This document shows, in pieces, positions 16,502 to 24,759 of a stretch of 55,161 nucleotides of DNA; position 1 is the first letter of the stretch, and each line of letters starts with the position of its first letter. Under the pieces are notes generated by a model. The model was not told the DNA's origin, did no database searches, and worked only from the letters and a program-made list of their open reading frames with translations. Position numbers and translations under genes: made by a program. The stretch lies in contig JAEDLI010000002.1 in assembly GCA_016295375.1 (NCBI GenBank), forward strand, positions 1 through 55,161, read 5' to 3'. The DNA comes from Fibrobacter sp. Its GTDB lineage: Bacteria; Fibrobacterota; Fibrobacteria; Fibrobacterales; Fibrobacteraceae.

Positions 16502-17821
16502 CTACCGGTGTTCGTTGGTGGCTTTCGTGAGGCCGCGGAAAAAGGCGAGGGAGTCAAAGTCGTTTTTCAGAAGGTCGATGACCTCCCCTATCATGTACAG
16601 GGAGCCCGTCACCAGAGCAGGCGATTTTACTTTGTCCAAAACGCTGTCCAGTACCTCGCGGGAAAGAGGTCCCGTAGAGGCGACTACCGACCCCATCTTC
16701 TCCAAGATGCCGGCAATCTCCGACGGTTCGCGGAAACGCTCGTAAGGAGTCCGGACCAGGTGCCACTCCGAAACGTAGGGCACAAGGAACCTGAGCATTT
16801 CTTCGACATCCTTGTCCTTGAGGGCACCAAAGACGCAGGGGAACTTTTGACCCGGATAGTAGCGGTCCAGAGTTTCGGCCAGGCGTCTTGCCGCGTGGGA
16901 ATTGTGGGTGCCGTCCAGAATAAAGCGAAGCGATCCTTTGGCGTCAAAAAGTTGCTGCATGCGGCCTGGCCAGGAGCGGGTCTTCAATGTCTCCAGGGCA
17001 AGGCCATCGCTGTAAGGCTTTGCATTCGGAAAGTCCTCACCCGCCTGCCGCAAGAACAGTTCCGCCGCCGCTAGGGAGAGGCTTGCGTTTTCCACATAAT
17101 GCCGTCCCAAGTTTGGCAGTTCAATGTCTTCACGGATTTCGGGAACCAGAATTTCCGCCTCGACCGCGGCGGCGAAGTCTTTTGCCTCCTGCAGCAGTTC
17201 CAGAGAAAGGCCGCCCACGATGAAGGTCTTGGCCTGCGCAGTCCCATCAGGCCCTTGTGCCGTCTCTTGCGGCATCACCGCCATTTTCTCCCGCAGAATG
17301 GCGCTTTCGGTGGCACCCAGGACTTCGGTATGTTCCAGCCCGATACTGGTAACCACCGCTACGTTCCCGCGGGCGACGGCGGTAGAATCCAGACGGCCGC
17401 CCATGCCCGCTTCAAGAACCGCCACCTGCACGCCCTGCTCCCTGTAGTAGAGGAAGGCGGCCACAGTGACCACCTCGAAGAATGTAGGCTCAACATGGGC
17501 AATTTCGGCGGCAGCCTTCACCTGCAAAAAGAGCCGGTCCAGATCGGCATCAGATACGGGCACATCGTTCACCCGAATCCGTTCCCGCAGGCTAATCAAG
17601 TGGGGGCTGGTATAAAGCCCGGTCCTGATTCCGTGGGCCTGCAACACCCCCGAAAGGTAATAACTGCAGGAGCCCTTGCCGTTGGTTCCTACCACATGGA
17701 TAGTGCGGAAAGATTCTTGCGGGTTACCCAAGGCCTCACAAATCTTGAAGGTAGATTCCAGCCCGGGAACCATCCCGAACATCAGCCTCGACTCCAGATA
17801 TTGCATGCCTGCGGAATTCAT
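16502..17821 (-). CDS. folC: dihydrofolate/folylpolyglutamate synthase
   Basis: 439 aa from the ATG at 17821; a GTG two codons upstream and a Met five codons downstream are alternatives. FolC adds glutamate to dihydropteroate and folates using ATP. Visible: P-loop VVGTNGKGS near residue 45, then LYTSPHLISLRERIRVN, EAGMGGRLDSTAV, and the C-terminal FILDGTHNSHAARRL. A TACATTTG promoter box ends five bases before the ATG. Its last nine codons are duplicated at 14520-14549. Confidence 0.93.
   Translation of the reverse strand: MNSAGMQYLESRLMFGMVPGLESTFKICEALGNPQESFRTIHVVGTNGKGSCSYYLSGVLQAHGIRTGLYTSPHLISLRERIRVNDVPVSDADLDRLFLQVKAAAEIAHVEPTFFEVVTVAAFLYYREQGVQVAVLEAGMGGRLDSTAVARGNVAVVTSIGLEHTEVLGATESAILREKMAVMPQETAQGPDGTAQAKTFIVGGLSLELLQEAKDFAAAVEAEILVPEIREDIELPNLGRHYVENASLSLAAAELFLRQAGEDFPNAKPYSDGLALETLKTRSWPGRMQQLFDAKGSLRFILDGTHNSHAARRLAETLDRYYPGQKFPCVFGALKDKDVEEMLRFLVPYVSEWHLVRTPYERFREPSEIAGILEKMGSVVASTGPLSREVLDSVLDKVKSPALVTGSLYMIGEVIDLLKNDFDSLAFFRGLTKATNEHR
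16504..16533. repeat. 30 bp direct repeat, right copy (folC 3' end)
   Basis: The functional end of folC, identical to 14520-14549. The two copies bracket about 1.95 kb holding the broken FISUMP gene and repeats A and B. Confidence 0.8.
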
Positions 17822-17826
17822 GGGCA

Positions 17827-17834
17827 CAAATGTA
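17827..17834 (-). promoter_or_regulatory. TAnnTTTG box, folC
   Basis: TACATTTG on the minus strand, five bases before the ATG at 17821. Confidence 0.55.
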
Positions 17835-17970
17835 GTTTTTTTATTGCAAGGGGGGCGTTGCGGGGGTGTCCCCCGCAGAAGGGGTGGCGAGCAATGTAAT
17901 GCGAGCCAGGGGAAGGCTTTCCCCTACCAACCACTCGAGAATAGAGCACCGTTTAAGGAACCTCGAGCCT

Positions 17971-18008
17971 GGATTCCTCCCCTGAAACAAGTTCAGGGTC
18001 GGAATGAC
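17971..18008 (+). repeat. ATGAC-family palindrome
   Basis: GGATTCC...CCCTGAA, loop ACAAG, TTCAGGG...GGAATGAC. Both inner and outer stems pair, with TTCC/GGAA replacing the usual ATCC/GGAT. Confidence 0.65.
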
Positions 18009-18036
18009 GTGTTTTTATTATATTCGGATTGTTCCT

Positions 18037-18810
18037 ATGTTTTTTATTTCCACATTCCGAAAAGCGGCGCGGCACTTCCCTGTAATGCGGTTTGCCCTTG
18101 CGCTTACCGTCATCGCGATTTCTTTTTCCCTTGCCGCCGTAGACAAGGAGCCTCCTCCGCAGCACTACAATTACCGCGGTGCAGGCCAGCAGATGAAGCG
18201 GATTTACTACGGCGACCTGCAAGAGACCATCTATTGCGGCTGCAAGTACAACGACAAGAAGAAGGTGGACTACAGCACCTGCAACTTTAGGCCCAGGGAA
18301 AATCCCCGGCGCAAGAGTTTCAAGCGGGCAAAGACCGTGGAATGGGAGCATATCGTGACCGCCCACAATATGGGGCACTTTATGCCCTGCTGGAGAGACG
18401 GTGGACGCAAGAACTGCAGCGCAAACGATACTTTGTTCAAAATTCTGGAAGGGGACCTGCACAACCTCTACCCCGCCATCGGCGAAATCAACGGGGACCG
18501 GAGCAACTTCATGTATTCCCAGTGGACCAACAATCCGGAACCCATGTATGGGGAGTGCGAGACCATCGTGGATTTCAAGCTGAAAAAGGCCCAGCCCCGA
18601 AAAGAGGTCCGCGGGCTTATCGCTCGGGTGCATTTTTACATGGAAAAGACCTACGGAATCAAGCTCTCTGGTCAGGACCGCAAGCTGTTCGAAGCCTGGG
18701 ACAAGATGTACCCCGTCACCGAAAGGGAATGCGAGCGGGACCGCCGTATTTTCAAGGTCCAGGGGGACCACAACCCCTTCGTTTACGAAAAGTGCGAAGT
18801 CAAGCCCTAG
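18037..18810 (+). CDS. endA: secreted endonuclease I (EndA) family nuclease
   Basis: 257 aa from this ATG. An ATG at 18004 lies in the promoter region, because a TATATTCG box sits at 18019-18026; an ATG at 18085 would give a shorter signal peptide. The N-terminus carries an export signal (MRFALALTVIAISFSLAA). The mature part has the endonuclease I core: YYGDLQETIYCGCKY, the metal/His motif EWEHIVTAHNMG, and DLHNLYPAIGEINGDRSNF. Six or more Cys suggest disulfides in the periplasm or outside. Role: degrading extracellular DNA, perhaps for nutrition. Confidence 0.9.
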   Translation: MFFISTFRKAARHFPVMRFALALTVIAISFSLAAVDKEPPPQHYNYRGAGQQMKRIYYGDLQETIYCGCKYNDKKKVDYSTCNFRPRENPRRKSFKRAKTVEWEHIVTAHNMGHFMPCWRDGGRKNCSANDTLFKILEGDLHNLYPAIGEINGDRSNFMYSQWTNNPEPMYGECETIVDFKLKKAQPRKEVRGLIARVHFYMEKTYGIKLSGQDRKLFEAWDKMYPVTERECERDRRIFKVQGDHNPFVYEKCEVKP

Positions 18811-18887
18811 AACAGGGGCATTTCAAGGCAAGCGTTTCCAAAAAACGCCCTTAAAAACTTAATTTTAGGGCGTATAACGAGGTTTTC

Positions 18888-21800
18888 ATGTTTCGTGTTT
18901 TTTCGTTTTGTCTTGTCCTGATTTTAAGCGTGACCACCACGGCATTTTCCCAGGTGACGTTCCCTCTGGGTTCCAACGTCGTCGACGTGACCAAGGCTCC
19001 CTATAACGCCAAGGCCGATGGAAAGACCGACGATACAGAGGCTATCCAGAAAGCGCTAAACGACCACCCCAACGGGGACTATATCATTTATCTGCCCCAC
19101 GGCATTTACAAGGTGACCAACACCCTGACCTGGCCCGCCAGCGAAAAACCGGAACAGGCCTACAGCCGCACTATTTTGCAGGGTGCAAGCATCGGCGGCA
19201 CTATCATCGCCCTGGCCGACGAATGCCAGGGGTTCACCAATCCCGATTTTCCGGCTCCGGTGCTGTTTACCGGCGAGGGTCCGGGACTCAAACCCAGGAA
19301 CTCCATCCGCGACATTACCATCCGCACGGGTAAAAAGAACGCCGGTGCCGTAGGTATCCGTTTCAACGCCGCCCAGCAGGGCACCATCAAGAACGTGAAG
19401 GTGTATTCCGGCGACAGCCTGGGCATTTACGGTATCGACCTGGGGCACACCGAAAATATCGGCCCCCTCCTTCTCGAAAAAGTAGAAATCCAGGGCTTTG
19501 AAACCGGCGTGTATGTTGCCGGCAAGACCAACAGCGTCACCCTGGAGCACGTGACCCTGGGAGGCCAAAAGAAGTACGGCCTGGAAAACGACGGTCAGGT
19601 AGTGTCCAGCCGCGGGCTCCGCTTCAAGGGAGACGTGCCGGCAGTGTTCAACCACGGCGACGGAGCTTCCATGGTCCTGGTAGATGCCACCCTGGAATAT
19701 AACCGTGTAAAGCTGTCCAAACCTGCCGTTGCTATCGAAAACGAAGGCATGCTGTTTGCCCGTTCCGTAAATACCAGCCGTTTCGAAGAAAAAATCAAGA
19801 GTACCCCTAAGGCCGTTACCGAGACCTATGTCGGCAACGAGATTGTGGAATTCGTGACCCAGGCTTCTCACCAGCTTTGCCACAGCCCCAAGCAGTCCAT
19901 GAGGCTTCCGGTGGCAGAGATCCCGAACCTGAACGACCAGAAATCCGACTCCTGGATTACCATCGCCGGAGACTACGGCGGAAAAATGAACACCGGTTCC
20001 GACGACGCCAAGGCCATACAGGACGCTATCGACGACGGTGCCGAAACGATTTATTTCCCGCCGGGAGGGCGCTGGACCATCAACCGCGACATCTACCTGC
20101 GAAACCGTATCCGCCGGATTCTCGGTACCGAAGGACGCATCGACGGGAAAGGCAAGTTTATCATCGAGGACGGAGCCTTCAACGAAATCACCATCGAGCG
20201 TTTCTCCGAATTTGGAAACGGAATCATCCACAAGAGCAAACGCGCCGTACTCCTCAAGAACATGATGTTCAAGTCCTTCGAGACCAACGAGCTGGGCGTA
20301 GGCGACATCTACATGGAAGACGTTGCGGTAGGGTCTATCCAGATAAACCAGCAACACCTGTGGGGCCGCCAGGTTTCCATGTTCTCCGACACCAAGGGCG
20401 CAAAAATCCAGAACAACGGTGGCGACATCTGGATTCTGGGCCTTACCTCCAAGGACGGAAACACCATCTTGCAGAACTTCAACGAAGGTTCCGCCGAACT
20501 CCTGGGCGTGCTGGTCATCGCAAGCGACAAGGCAAAGACCACCCCCATGTTCATCAACGACAACGGAAGCCTTTCCATCGAAGGCCTCAAGGAAGTCCTC
20601 ACCCGCGGAAACCCCTACAAGAAGATTGTGGAAGAATCCCGCATGGGTTCTGCCATCTATGCCCTTACGGACGCCGACCTTGAAAAGAACAGCACCGGCG
20701 GCGTGAACATGGCTCTTTACACAGGTTATGCCCCTAAGCAGGGTCAGAACGAGGCCCCGAAGGTCTCCTTCGCCGACGAGATGATTGTGGTGCAGCCCGG
20801 CAAGATCCATCTGGTAGGTTCCGTAGAAGACGACGGCCGCGGCAACGGTCTCTGCAGGGACCCGGTCCTTTGGAAAAAGGGCGTTGGCCCCGGCAAGGTC
20901 ATCTTCTCCGATACCGCCGAGTACGAGACCGACGTTTCCTTTACCGGTAGCGGACGCTACAACCTGATTTTCACCGCCAATGACGGTACCAAGACCGGCG
21001 CCGACACCGGCAAGGTCTACGTGTTCGACAAGAAGTACACCACCTTGGACAACTCCGGAGACGGGGCCCCCAGCGGCAAGGGCGTAGACACCTGGATTTC
21101 GTCCTTCGACAACTTTACACCTCACAATACGGACGCCGCCCTCAGGGTGGCAAACGACACCAACGATGCCGGCAAGATATACCTGAAGTTCGACCTGTCC
21201 GCCCTGCCGGGGCCCCTCTTTGACGCAGGCCTCAAGCTGGAATACAACGCCGACTCCCTCACAAAGCCTGTTCAGTTCAACATATTCGGCCTGAAAGAAA
21301 CCGCCAGGGAAATGAACTATGGCGAAGGCAAGCTGGGCGTAGACTGGCGAGGCGACGAACTGACCTGGGAAAACGCTCCTGCCAACTTGCCCCAGCCCGG
21401 TGGACATTTCAACATCCGCAAGAACTCCGGCGGTGGCGTCGACACCAAGCACGCCGACTTCTTGGGGCTCATCACCTTGAACCCCAAGGCCCCGTTGGGA
21501 GCTTTCTTGCGCACTCCGACCCTGACGGAGTTCTTCAAGAGGAAGCACCCCTCCAATATGTACACGCTGATTCTCACCGCCGTAGACCCGGGCGAAACCA
21601 TCATCCATTCCCATAACCAGAACAGGTCTCTCGCTCCGGCACTTTACGTGGGCTACTTTGACAACACCCATTCCGTGAGCGGTGACGTGATGGAAGGCGG
21701 TTACACGCTGACCAAGGTGCACATTGACATTTACTCCCTGGAATGCGATTTCGATTTGACGGTAGGTTATCCGCAATTTGTGCAGATTGAAATCGTCAAC

Positions 21801-21962
21801 GAATTCGGGCGCCGCATGCTCATGGTTGCCGCCCGTGAACTTGCCGGAGAAAAGAAGACACACTTCAAGTTCAAGGCCCACGAGTTCCCCACGGGCAAGT
21901 ACACCTTGAAGGTCAACGGCGAAGCCTTTAGCGCAGAACAGAAGTTCTACATCTTGAACTAG
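18888..21962 (+). CDS. large secreted beta-helix protein (pectate lyase/GH55-like) with carbohydrate-binding and C-terminal sorting-like modules
   Basis: 1024 aa with signal peptide (cleavage near AFS-QVTF). Residues ~25-300 read as a Pectate_lyase_3/GH55-type right-handed helix opening (YNAKADGKTDDTEAIQKAL). A second copy of this opening appears at ~360-420 (TGSDDAKAIQDAIDDG, IYFPPGGRWTI), the two-helix layout of GH55-like enzymes. Residues ~720-880 resemble a DNRLRE/CBM96 beta-sandwich (VDTWISSFDNF, IYLKFDLSALPG, ELTWENAPANLP). The last ~80 residues end with PTGKYTLKVNGEAF...QKFYILN, similar to T9SS-type sorting domains. Probably a plant or microbial polysaccharide-active protein; the substrate cannot be read by eye. 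Confidence 0.82.
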   Translation: MFRVFSFCLVLILSVTTTAFSQVTFPLGSNVVDVTKAPYNAKADGKTDDTEAIQKALNDHPNGDYIIYLPHGIYKVTNTLTWPASEKPEQAYSRTILQGASIGGTIIALADECQGFTNPDFPAPVLFTGEGPGLKPRNSIRDITIRTGKKNAGAVGIRFNAAQQGTIKNVKVYSGDSLGIYGIDLGHTENIGPLLLEKVEIQGFETGVYVAGKTNSVTLEHVTLGGQKKYGLENDGQVVSSRGLRFKGDVPAVFNHGDGASMVLVDATLEYNRVKLSKPAVAIENEGMLFARSVNTSRFEEKIKSTPKAVTETYVGNEIVEFVTQASHQLCHSPKQSMRLPVAEIPNLNDQKSDSWITIAGDYGGKMNTGSDDAKAIQDAIDDGAETIYFPPGGRWTINRDIYLRNRIRRILGTEGRIDGKGKFIIEDGAFNEITIERFSEFGNGIIHKSKRAVLLKNMMFKSFETNELGVGDIYMEDVAVGSIQINQQHLWGRQVSMFSDTKGAKIQNNGGDIWILGLTSKDGNTILQNFNEGSAELLGVLVIASDKAKTTPMFINDNGSLSIEGLKEVLTRGNPYKKIVEESRMGSAIYALTDADLEKNSTGGVNMALYTGYAPKQGQNEAPKVSFADEMIVVQPGKIHLVGSVEDDGRGNGLCRDPVLWKKGVGPGKVIFSDTAEYETDVSFTGSGRYNLIFTANDGTKTGADTGKVYVFDKKYTTLDNSGDGAPSGKGVDTWISSFDNFTPHNTDAALRVANDTNDAGKIYLKFDLSALPGPLFDAGLKLEYNADSLTKPVQFNIFGLKETAREMNYGEGKLGVDWRGDELTWENAPANLPQPGGHFNIRKNSGGGVDTKHADFLGLITLNPKAPLGAFLRTPTLTEFFKRKHPSNMYTLILTAVDPGETIIHSHNQNRSLAPALYVGYFDNTHSVSGDVMEGGYTLTKVHIDIYSLECDFDLTVGYPQFVQIEIVNEFGRRMLMVAARELAGEKKTHFKFKAHEFPTGKYTLKVNGEAFSAEQKFYILN

Positions 21963-21974
21963 GACGGCTCTACG

Positions 21975-23639
21975 ATGAAAAGATTGTTTTTTACCCTGCT
22001 ATCCGCAACGGCCCTGTCGCTCCTCGCCTGCAGCGAATCGAGCCACACCAACAATTCGGACATCAACAGCGGTGACGGCGAATACGCCGACAGTTCCTTC
22101 TATTCCAGTTCGGGCACCAGCAACCGTGCCGACATTGACTACGATGACGATATCGTTTTGGATGACACCACCAACATCTATATCCAGCGGCCTGTGACGG
22201 ATTCCACCGGCAAGGCGGAATGTCCCGAGAAGACTCTTTGCATTGATTCCCTGACAAAGGATATCAACCTGTTCCTCGGCAACCTGAAAAAGGGGGACCG
22301 CATAAGTATTTGGGCCGCCACTAGCGGTATGACAAATGACACCATGCGTGTGATGAGCGAACTTGGACAAACGATGCACCCCATGCTTCCCAGGTGTGTT
22401 TTGGACAACTGCACCTTTGAATCTTTCGTGATTCCCGGTGACGGTGCCGACATGGAAAAGAACCAGTTCGTGATTTTTGAAGACGGCTACTACTACGTGC
22501 ATCTAGAGGCAACCTTCAGCGACATGGCTCACTGGCGCCTGTACACCCATGTGGACAACGGCTACTACAAATACACCGGCGACACAAACAAGGTAAGCAT
22601 CTCCCTAAAAGAGAACCTCCGAGGGATTCTCAAAATCGGGAACTCTCCCGACAGCATCAGGTTCAATTTTGCAGCGGCCATCGGCCACAGCGTCACCATC
22701 AAGGCTGAAGGCGACTGGATTAATAACCTGGACCTGCGCCAAGAGGGCAAGTCCATCGCAAGCGAAAAGGACACTCTGGACAGAACTATGCTCACCGACA
22801 ATTCTACCCATTGGGAGTTGGTGATAGCCCCCGAAAAGATTTCCAACTACCAGACAGGCCCCTATGCGAGCTTTACCATTCAGTCCAGCAACCGCAAGCT
22901 TTCTCAAGGCGAATACTTCGCGCTCCCCGATTCCCTGGGCAAGGCCGGCGAGTTCCTGAAAAAGACCCGCGCAAAGATTGACGCCTTCGAACTAAGGCAA
23001 GACCAGTACGTGTGGCTCGGGGACTTCAAGAAGGGCGATACCCTGGTGGTGGAACACATGTTCAAGGGTTACGGCAAGCGTTCAACCAAGCCCTTCACCG
23101 TCATCGACTACAGTGTTCTCGGCAAGGGCGGCCAGTCCCTCAAGACCCTCTCTGAAGAAGACTTGGGATACAAGGTGGAAAGCGACGGCCCCGTCTACTT
23201 CCATTTCCAGATGGTCAACAGCCAGAACACACCCGACGCCAAGGAGCTGGAGCTGTACACCCTGCTTAAAAGGCCCGGCTCCCTTACCAAGTTCAACTTC
23301 TATGACGCCTCGGCCGAAAAGGCGATAGACACACTGAAGGTAAGCGAAGACCAGGAACTGAAGTTGGACGACATGGCGTTTGAATCAACCCCCACCAGCA
23401 CAAAGAACGGGGCAGTGAACTGGTTTATCCCCTGCGGGGACTGGATGGTGCTGGGCAACGTGAATTATGACAGTTGCGAGGGCAACACCAAGGGCGAACT
23501 GAAGGTGGAATCCACCGAAAATACAGGTGACGCCAAGATACTGGTTGTAAGCGGAGGCTCCGGAAATTCGGCAAGACTCATCGCCGAAAGCCTTCTGGAC
23601 CCCCAAAAGCGGGATACTTTGCACATCGTGGTGAAGTAG
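21975..23639 (+). CDS. predicted lipoprotein, unknown function
   Basis: 554 aa beginning 12 bp after the beta-helix gene, so probably one operon. Type II signal MKRLFFTLLSATALSLLAC, lipidation at Cys19, then an Asn/Ser/Gly/Asp linker with a YYDDD-like acidic patch. The remainder looks like several beta-sandwich repeats (each near a LKKGDRISIWAA or FKKGDTLVVEH motif), perhaps pre-peptidase-like C-terminal or jelly-roll domains. No catalytic motif seen. It may tether or assist the secreted beta-helix protein. Confidence 0.75.
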   Translation: MKRLFFTLLSATALSLLACSESSHTNNSDINSGDGEYADSSFYSSSGTSNRADIDYDDDIVLDDTTNIYIQRPVTDSTGKAECPEKTLCIDSLTKDINLFLGNLKKGDRISIWAATSGMTNDTMRVMSELGQTMHPMLPRCVLDNCTFESFVIPGDGADMEKNQFVIFEDGYYYVHLEATFSDMAHWRLYTHVDNGYYKYTGDTNKVSISLKENLRGILKIGNSPDSIRFNFAAAIGHSVTIKAEGDWINNLDLRQEGKSIASEKDTLDRTMLTDNSTHWELVIAPEKISNYQTGPYASFTIQSSNRKLSQGEYFALPDSLGKAGEFLKKTRAKIDAFELRQDQYVWLGDFKKGDTLVVEHMFKGYGKRSTKPFTVIDYSVLGKGGQSLKTLSEEDLGYKVESDGPVYFHFQMVNSQNTPDAKELELYTLLKRPGSLTKFNFYDASAEKAIDTLKVSEDQELKLDDMAFESTPTSTKNGAVNWFIPCGDWMVLGNVNYDSCEGNTKGELKVESTENTGDAKILVVSGGSGNSARLIAESLLDPQKRDTLHIVVK

Positions 23640-23643
23640 GCCC

Positions 23644-23672
23644 TTGAAATTAAAGCCCCAAAATTCTATTAT
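23644..23672 (+). promoter_or_regulatory. rpsD promoter
   Basis: TTGAAA, 17 bases, TATTAT: a good sigma-70-like spacing, leaving a leader of about 70 bases before rpsD. Confidence 0.6.
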
Positions 23673-23683
23673 TGGAGCTCACT

Positions 23684-23718
23684 CTTGCAAGTCGCGCCAA
23701 GCTCTGCCAATTTGCAAG
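23684..23718 (+). promoter_or_regulatory. possible rpsD leader hairpin
   Basis: CTTGCAA and TTGCAAG pair across 21 bases in the rpsD leader. S4 autoregulates translation in other bacteria, so this may be a control structure; this is inference only. Confidence 0.3.
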
Positions 23719-23750
23719 CATAACCAAAGAGCTTCCTTACGAGGTACAAT

Positions 23751-24356
23751 ATGTCGTCCTTCCGCGGACCAAAAGGTAAAGTCGCACGCTCTCTCGGCGT
23801 TGCCGTCTCCCAGAAAACTCAAAAGGCCCTTGACCGCCGTAACTTCGCTCCTGGCCAGCATGGTCAGAACCGCAAGAAGTCTGCTTCTGTGTACAAGCAG
23901 CAGTTGGTGGAAAAGCAGCGTCTCCGTTTCACCTACAACATTTCCGAAGCCCAGTTGGCCAAGGCTTACAAAGAAGCCAACCGTCGCGAAGGTTCTGCCG
24001 GTGACAACCTGATGATTCTTCTGGAAACCCGCCTTGACGCTCTCGTCTATCGCATGGGTTTTGCCCGCACCATTTTCGCCGCCCGTCAGTATGTGGCCCA
24101 CGGTCACTTCTCCGTGAACGGCGTCCGTAGCTTCTCCCCCGCTCGCCTGGTCAAGGCCGGCGACGTGATCGCTGTGCGCGAACGTTCCAAGGAACACGTG
24201 CAGATCAAGGAAGCTATCGCCAACGCTCCTGCCGCCCCGGAATACCTTTCCGTTGATGCCGGCAAGATGGAAGGCACCCTGGTGAAGCTTCCCCTCCGCG
24301 ACCAGATTCCCGTCCAGCTCGAAGAACAGCTGGTGGTGGAATACTACTCCAGGTAG
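23751..24356 (+). CDS. rpsD: 30S ribosomal protein S4
   Basis: 201 aa. N-terminal SFRGPKGKVARSLGV and FAPGQHGQNRKK are typical of S4. The S4 RNA-binding domain follows (RLDALVYRMGFARTIFAARQYVAHGHFSVNG). It nucleates 30S assembly on 16S rRNA. Here it stands alone, away from the alpha operon (rpsM-rpsK-rpoA), with its own promoter and a strong terminator. The N-terminus keeps no CxxC zinc motif, so it is the zinc-free form. Confidence 0.96.
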   Translation: MSSFRGPKGKVARSLGVAVSQKTQKALDRRNFAPGQHGQNRKKSASVYKQQLVEKQRLRFTYNISEAQLAKAYKEANRREGSAGDNLMILLETRLDALVYRMGFARTIFAARQYVAHGHFSVNGVRSFSPARLVKAGDVIAVRERSKEHVQIKEAIANAPAAPEYLSVDAGKMEGTLVKLPLRDQIPVQLEEQLVVEYYSR

Positions 24357-24374
24357 TGAGAGTTGCAAGTTTAA

Positions 24375-24404
24375 AACGTCCGGCGCAAGTCGGGCGTTTT
24401 TTTT
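24375..24404 (+). terminator. rpsD terminator
   Basis: AACGTCCG, loop GCGCAAGT, CGGGCGTT with one G-U pair, followed by a run of T. Confidence 0.85.
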
Positions 24405-24417
24405 ACGCCGATTTTTC

Positions 24418-24425
24418 TAAATTAG
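24418..24425 (+). promoter_or_regulatory. TAnnTT box, DUF4321 gene
   Basis: TAAATTAG four bases before the ATG at 24430; predicts a leaderless message. Confidence 0.4.
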
Positions 24426-24429
24426 CGGC

Positions 24430-24759
24430 ATGACTCAAAGAAATTCCTTTGCACGCTTGTTGCTTTTTATCGTGCTCGGCCTGATTATCGGCGGAGTACT
24501 TGGTGAGTGCCTGGGGCTCCTGTTCGGGGAACTGGGCGAACTGATGAACGCCGGCGGATACGACAACATCGTCCGCAACTTCTTCGTGGCCTCTTTCGAC
24601 CTGAATTTCGGATTCTTGGGCGATAAGGCAAACCCGGTGGTCATCGACCTCTACATGGTAAAATTTGCGCTTGGCCTCGGCCTCAAGATTAACGTCGTGA
24701 GCATCGTAGGCATGGTTCTCGCCATCTATATTATGAAATGGTCCGGAGGAAACAGGTAA
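24430..24759 (+). CDS. DUF4321 small membrane protein
   Basis: 109 aa with two hydrophobic segments (LLLFIVLGLIIGGVLGECLGLLF near the start, INVVSIVGMVLAIYIM near the end) separated by a polar loop containing NFFVASFDLNFGFLG. This matches the DUF4321 layout, a family of unknown function. Its stop overlaps the gatA ATG by one base (TAATG). Confidence 0.8.
   Translation: MTQRNSFARLLLFIVLGLIIGGVLGECLGLLFGELGELMNAGGYDNIVRNFFVASFDLNFGFLGDKANPVVIDLYMVKFALGLGLKINVVSIVGMVLAIYIMKWSGGNR

Noticed and set aside
18004..18036. ATG at 18004 as the endA start
   Set aside because: It lies within the tail of an ATGAC-family palindrome and overlaps the TATATTCG promoter box. Starting at 18037 or 18085 gives a better export signal.
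19056..21881. 941-codon open frame opposite the beta-helix gene
   Set aside because: It is a shadow of the real gene in a high-GC-third-position region; it has no start signal or recognisable domain, and the plus strand has clear domains and signal peptide.
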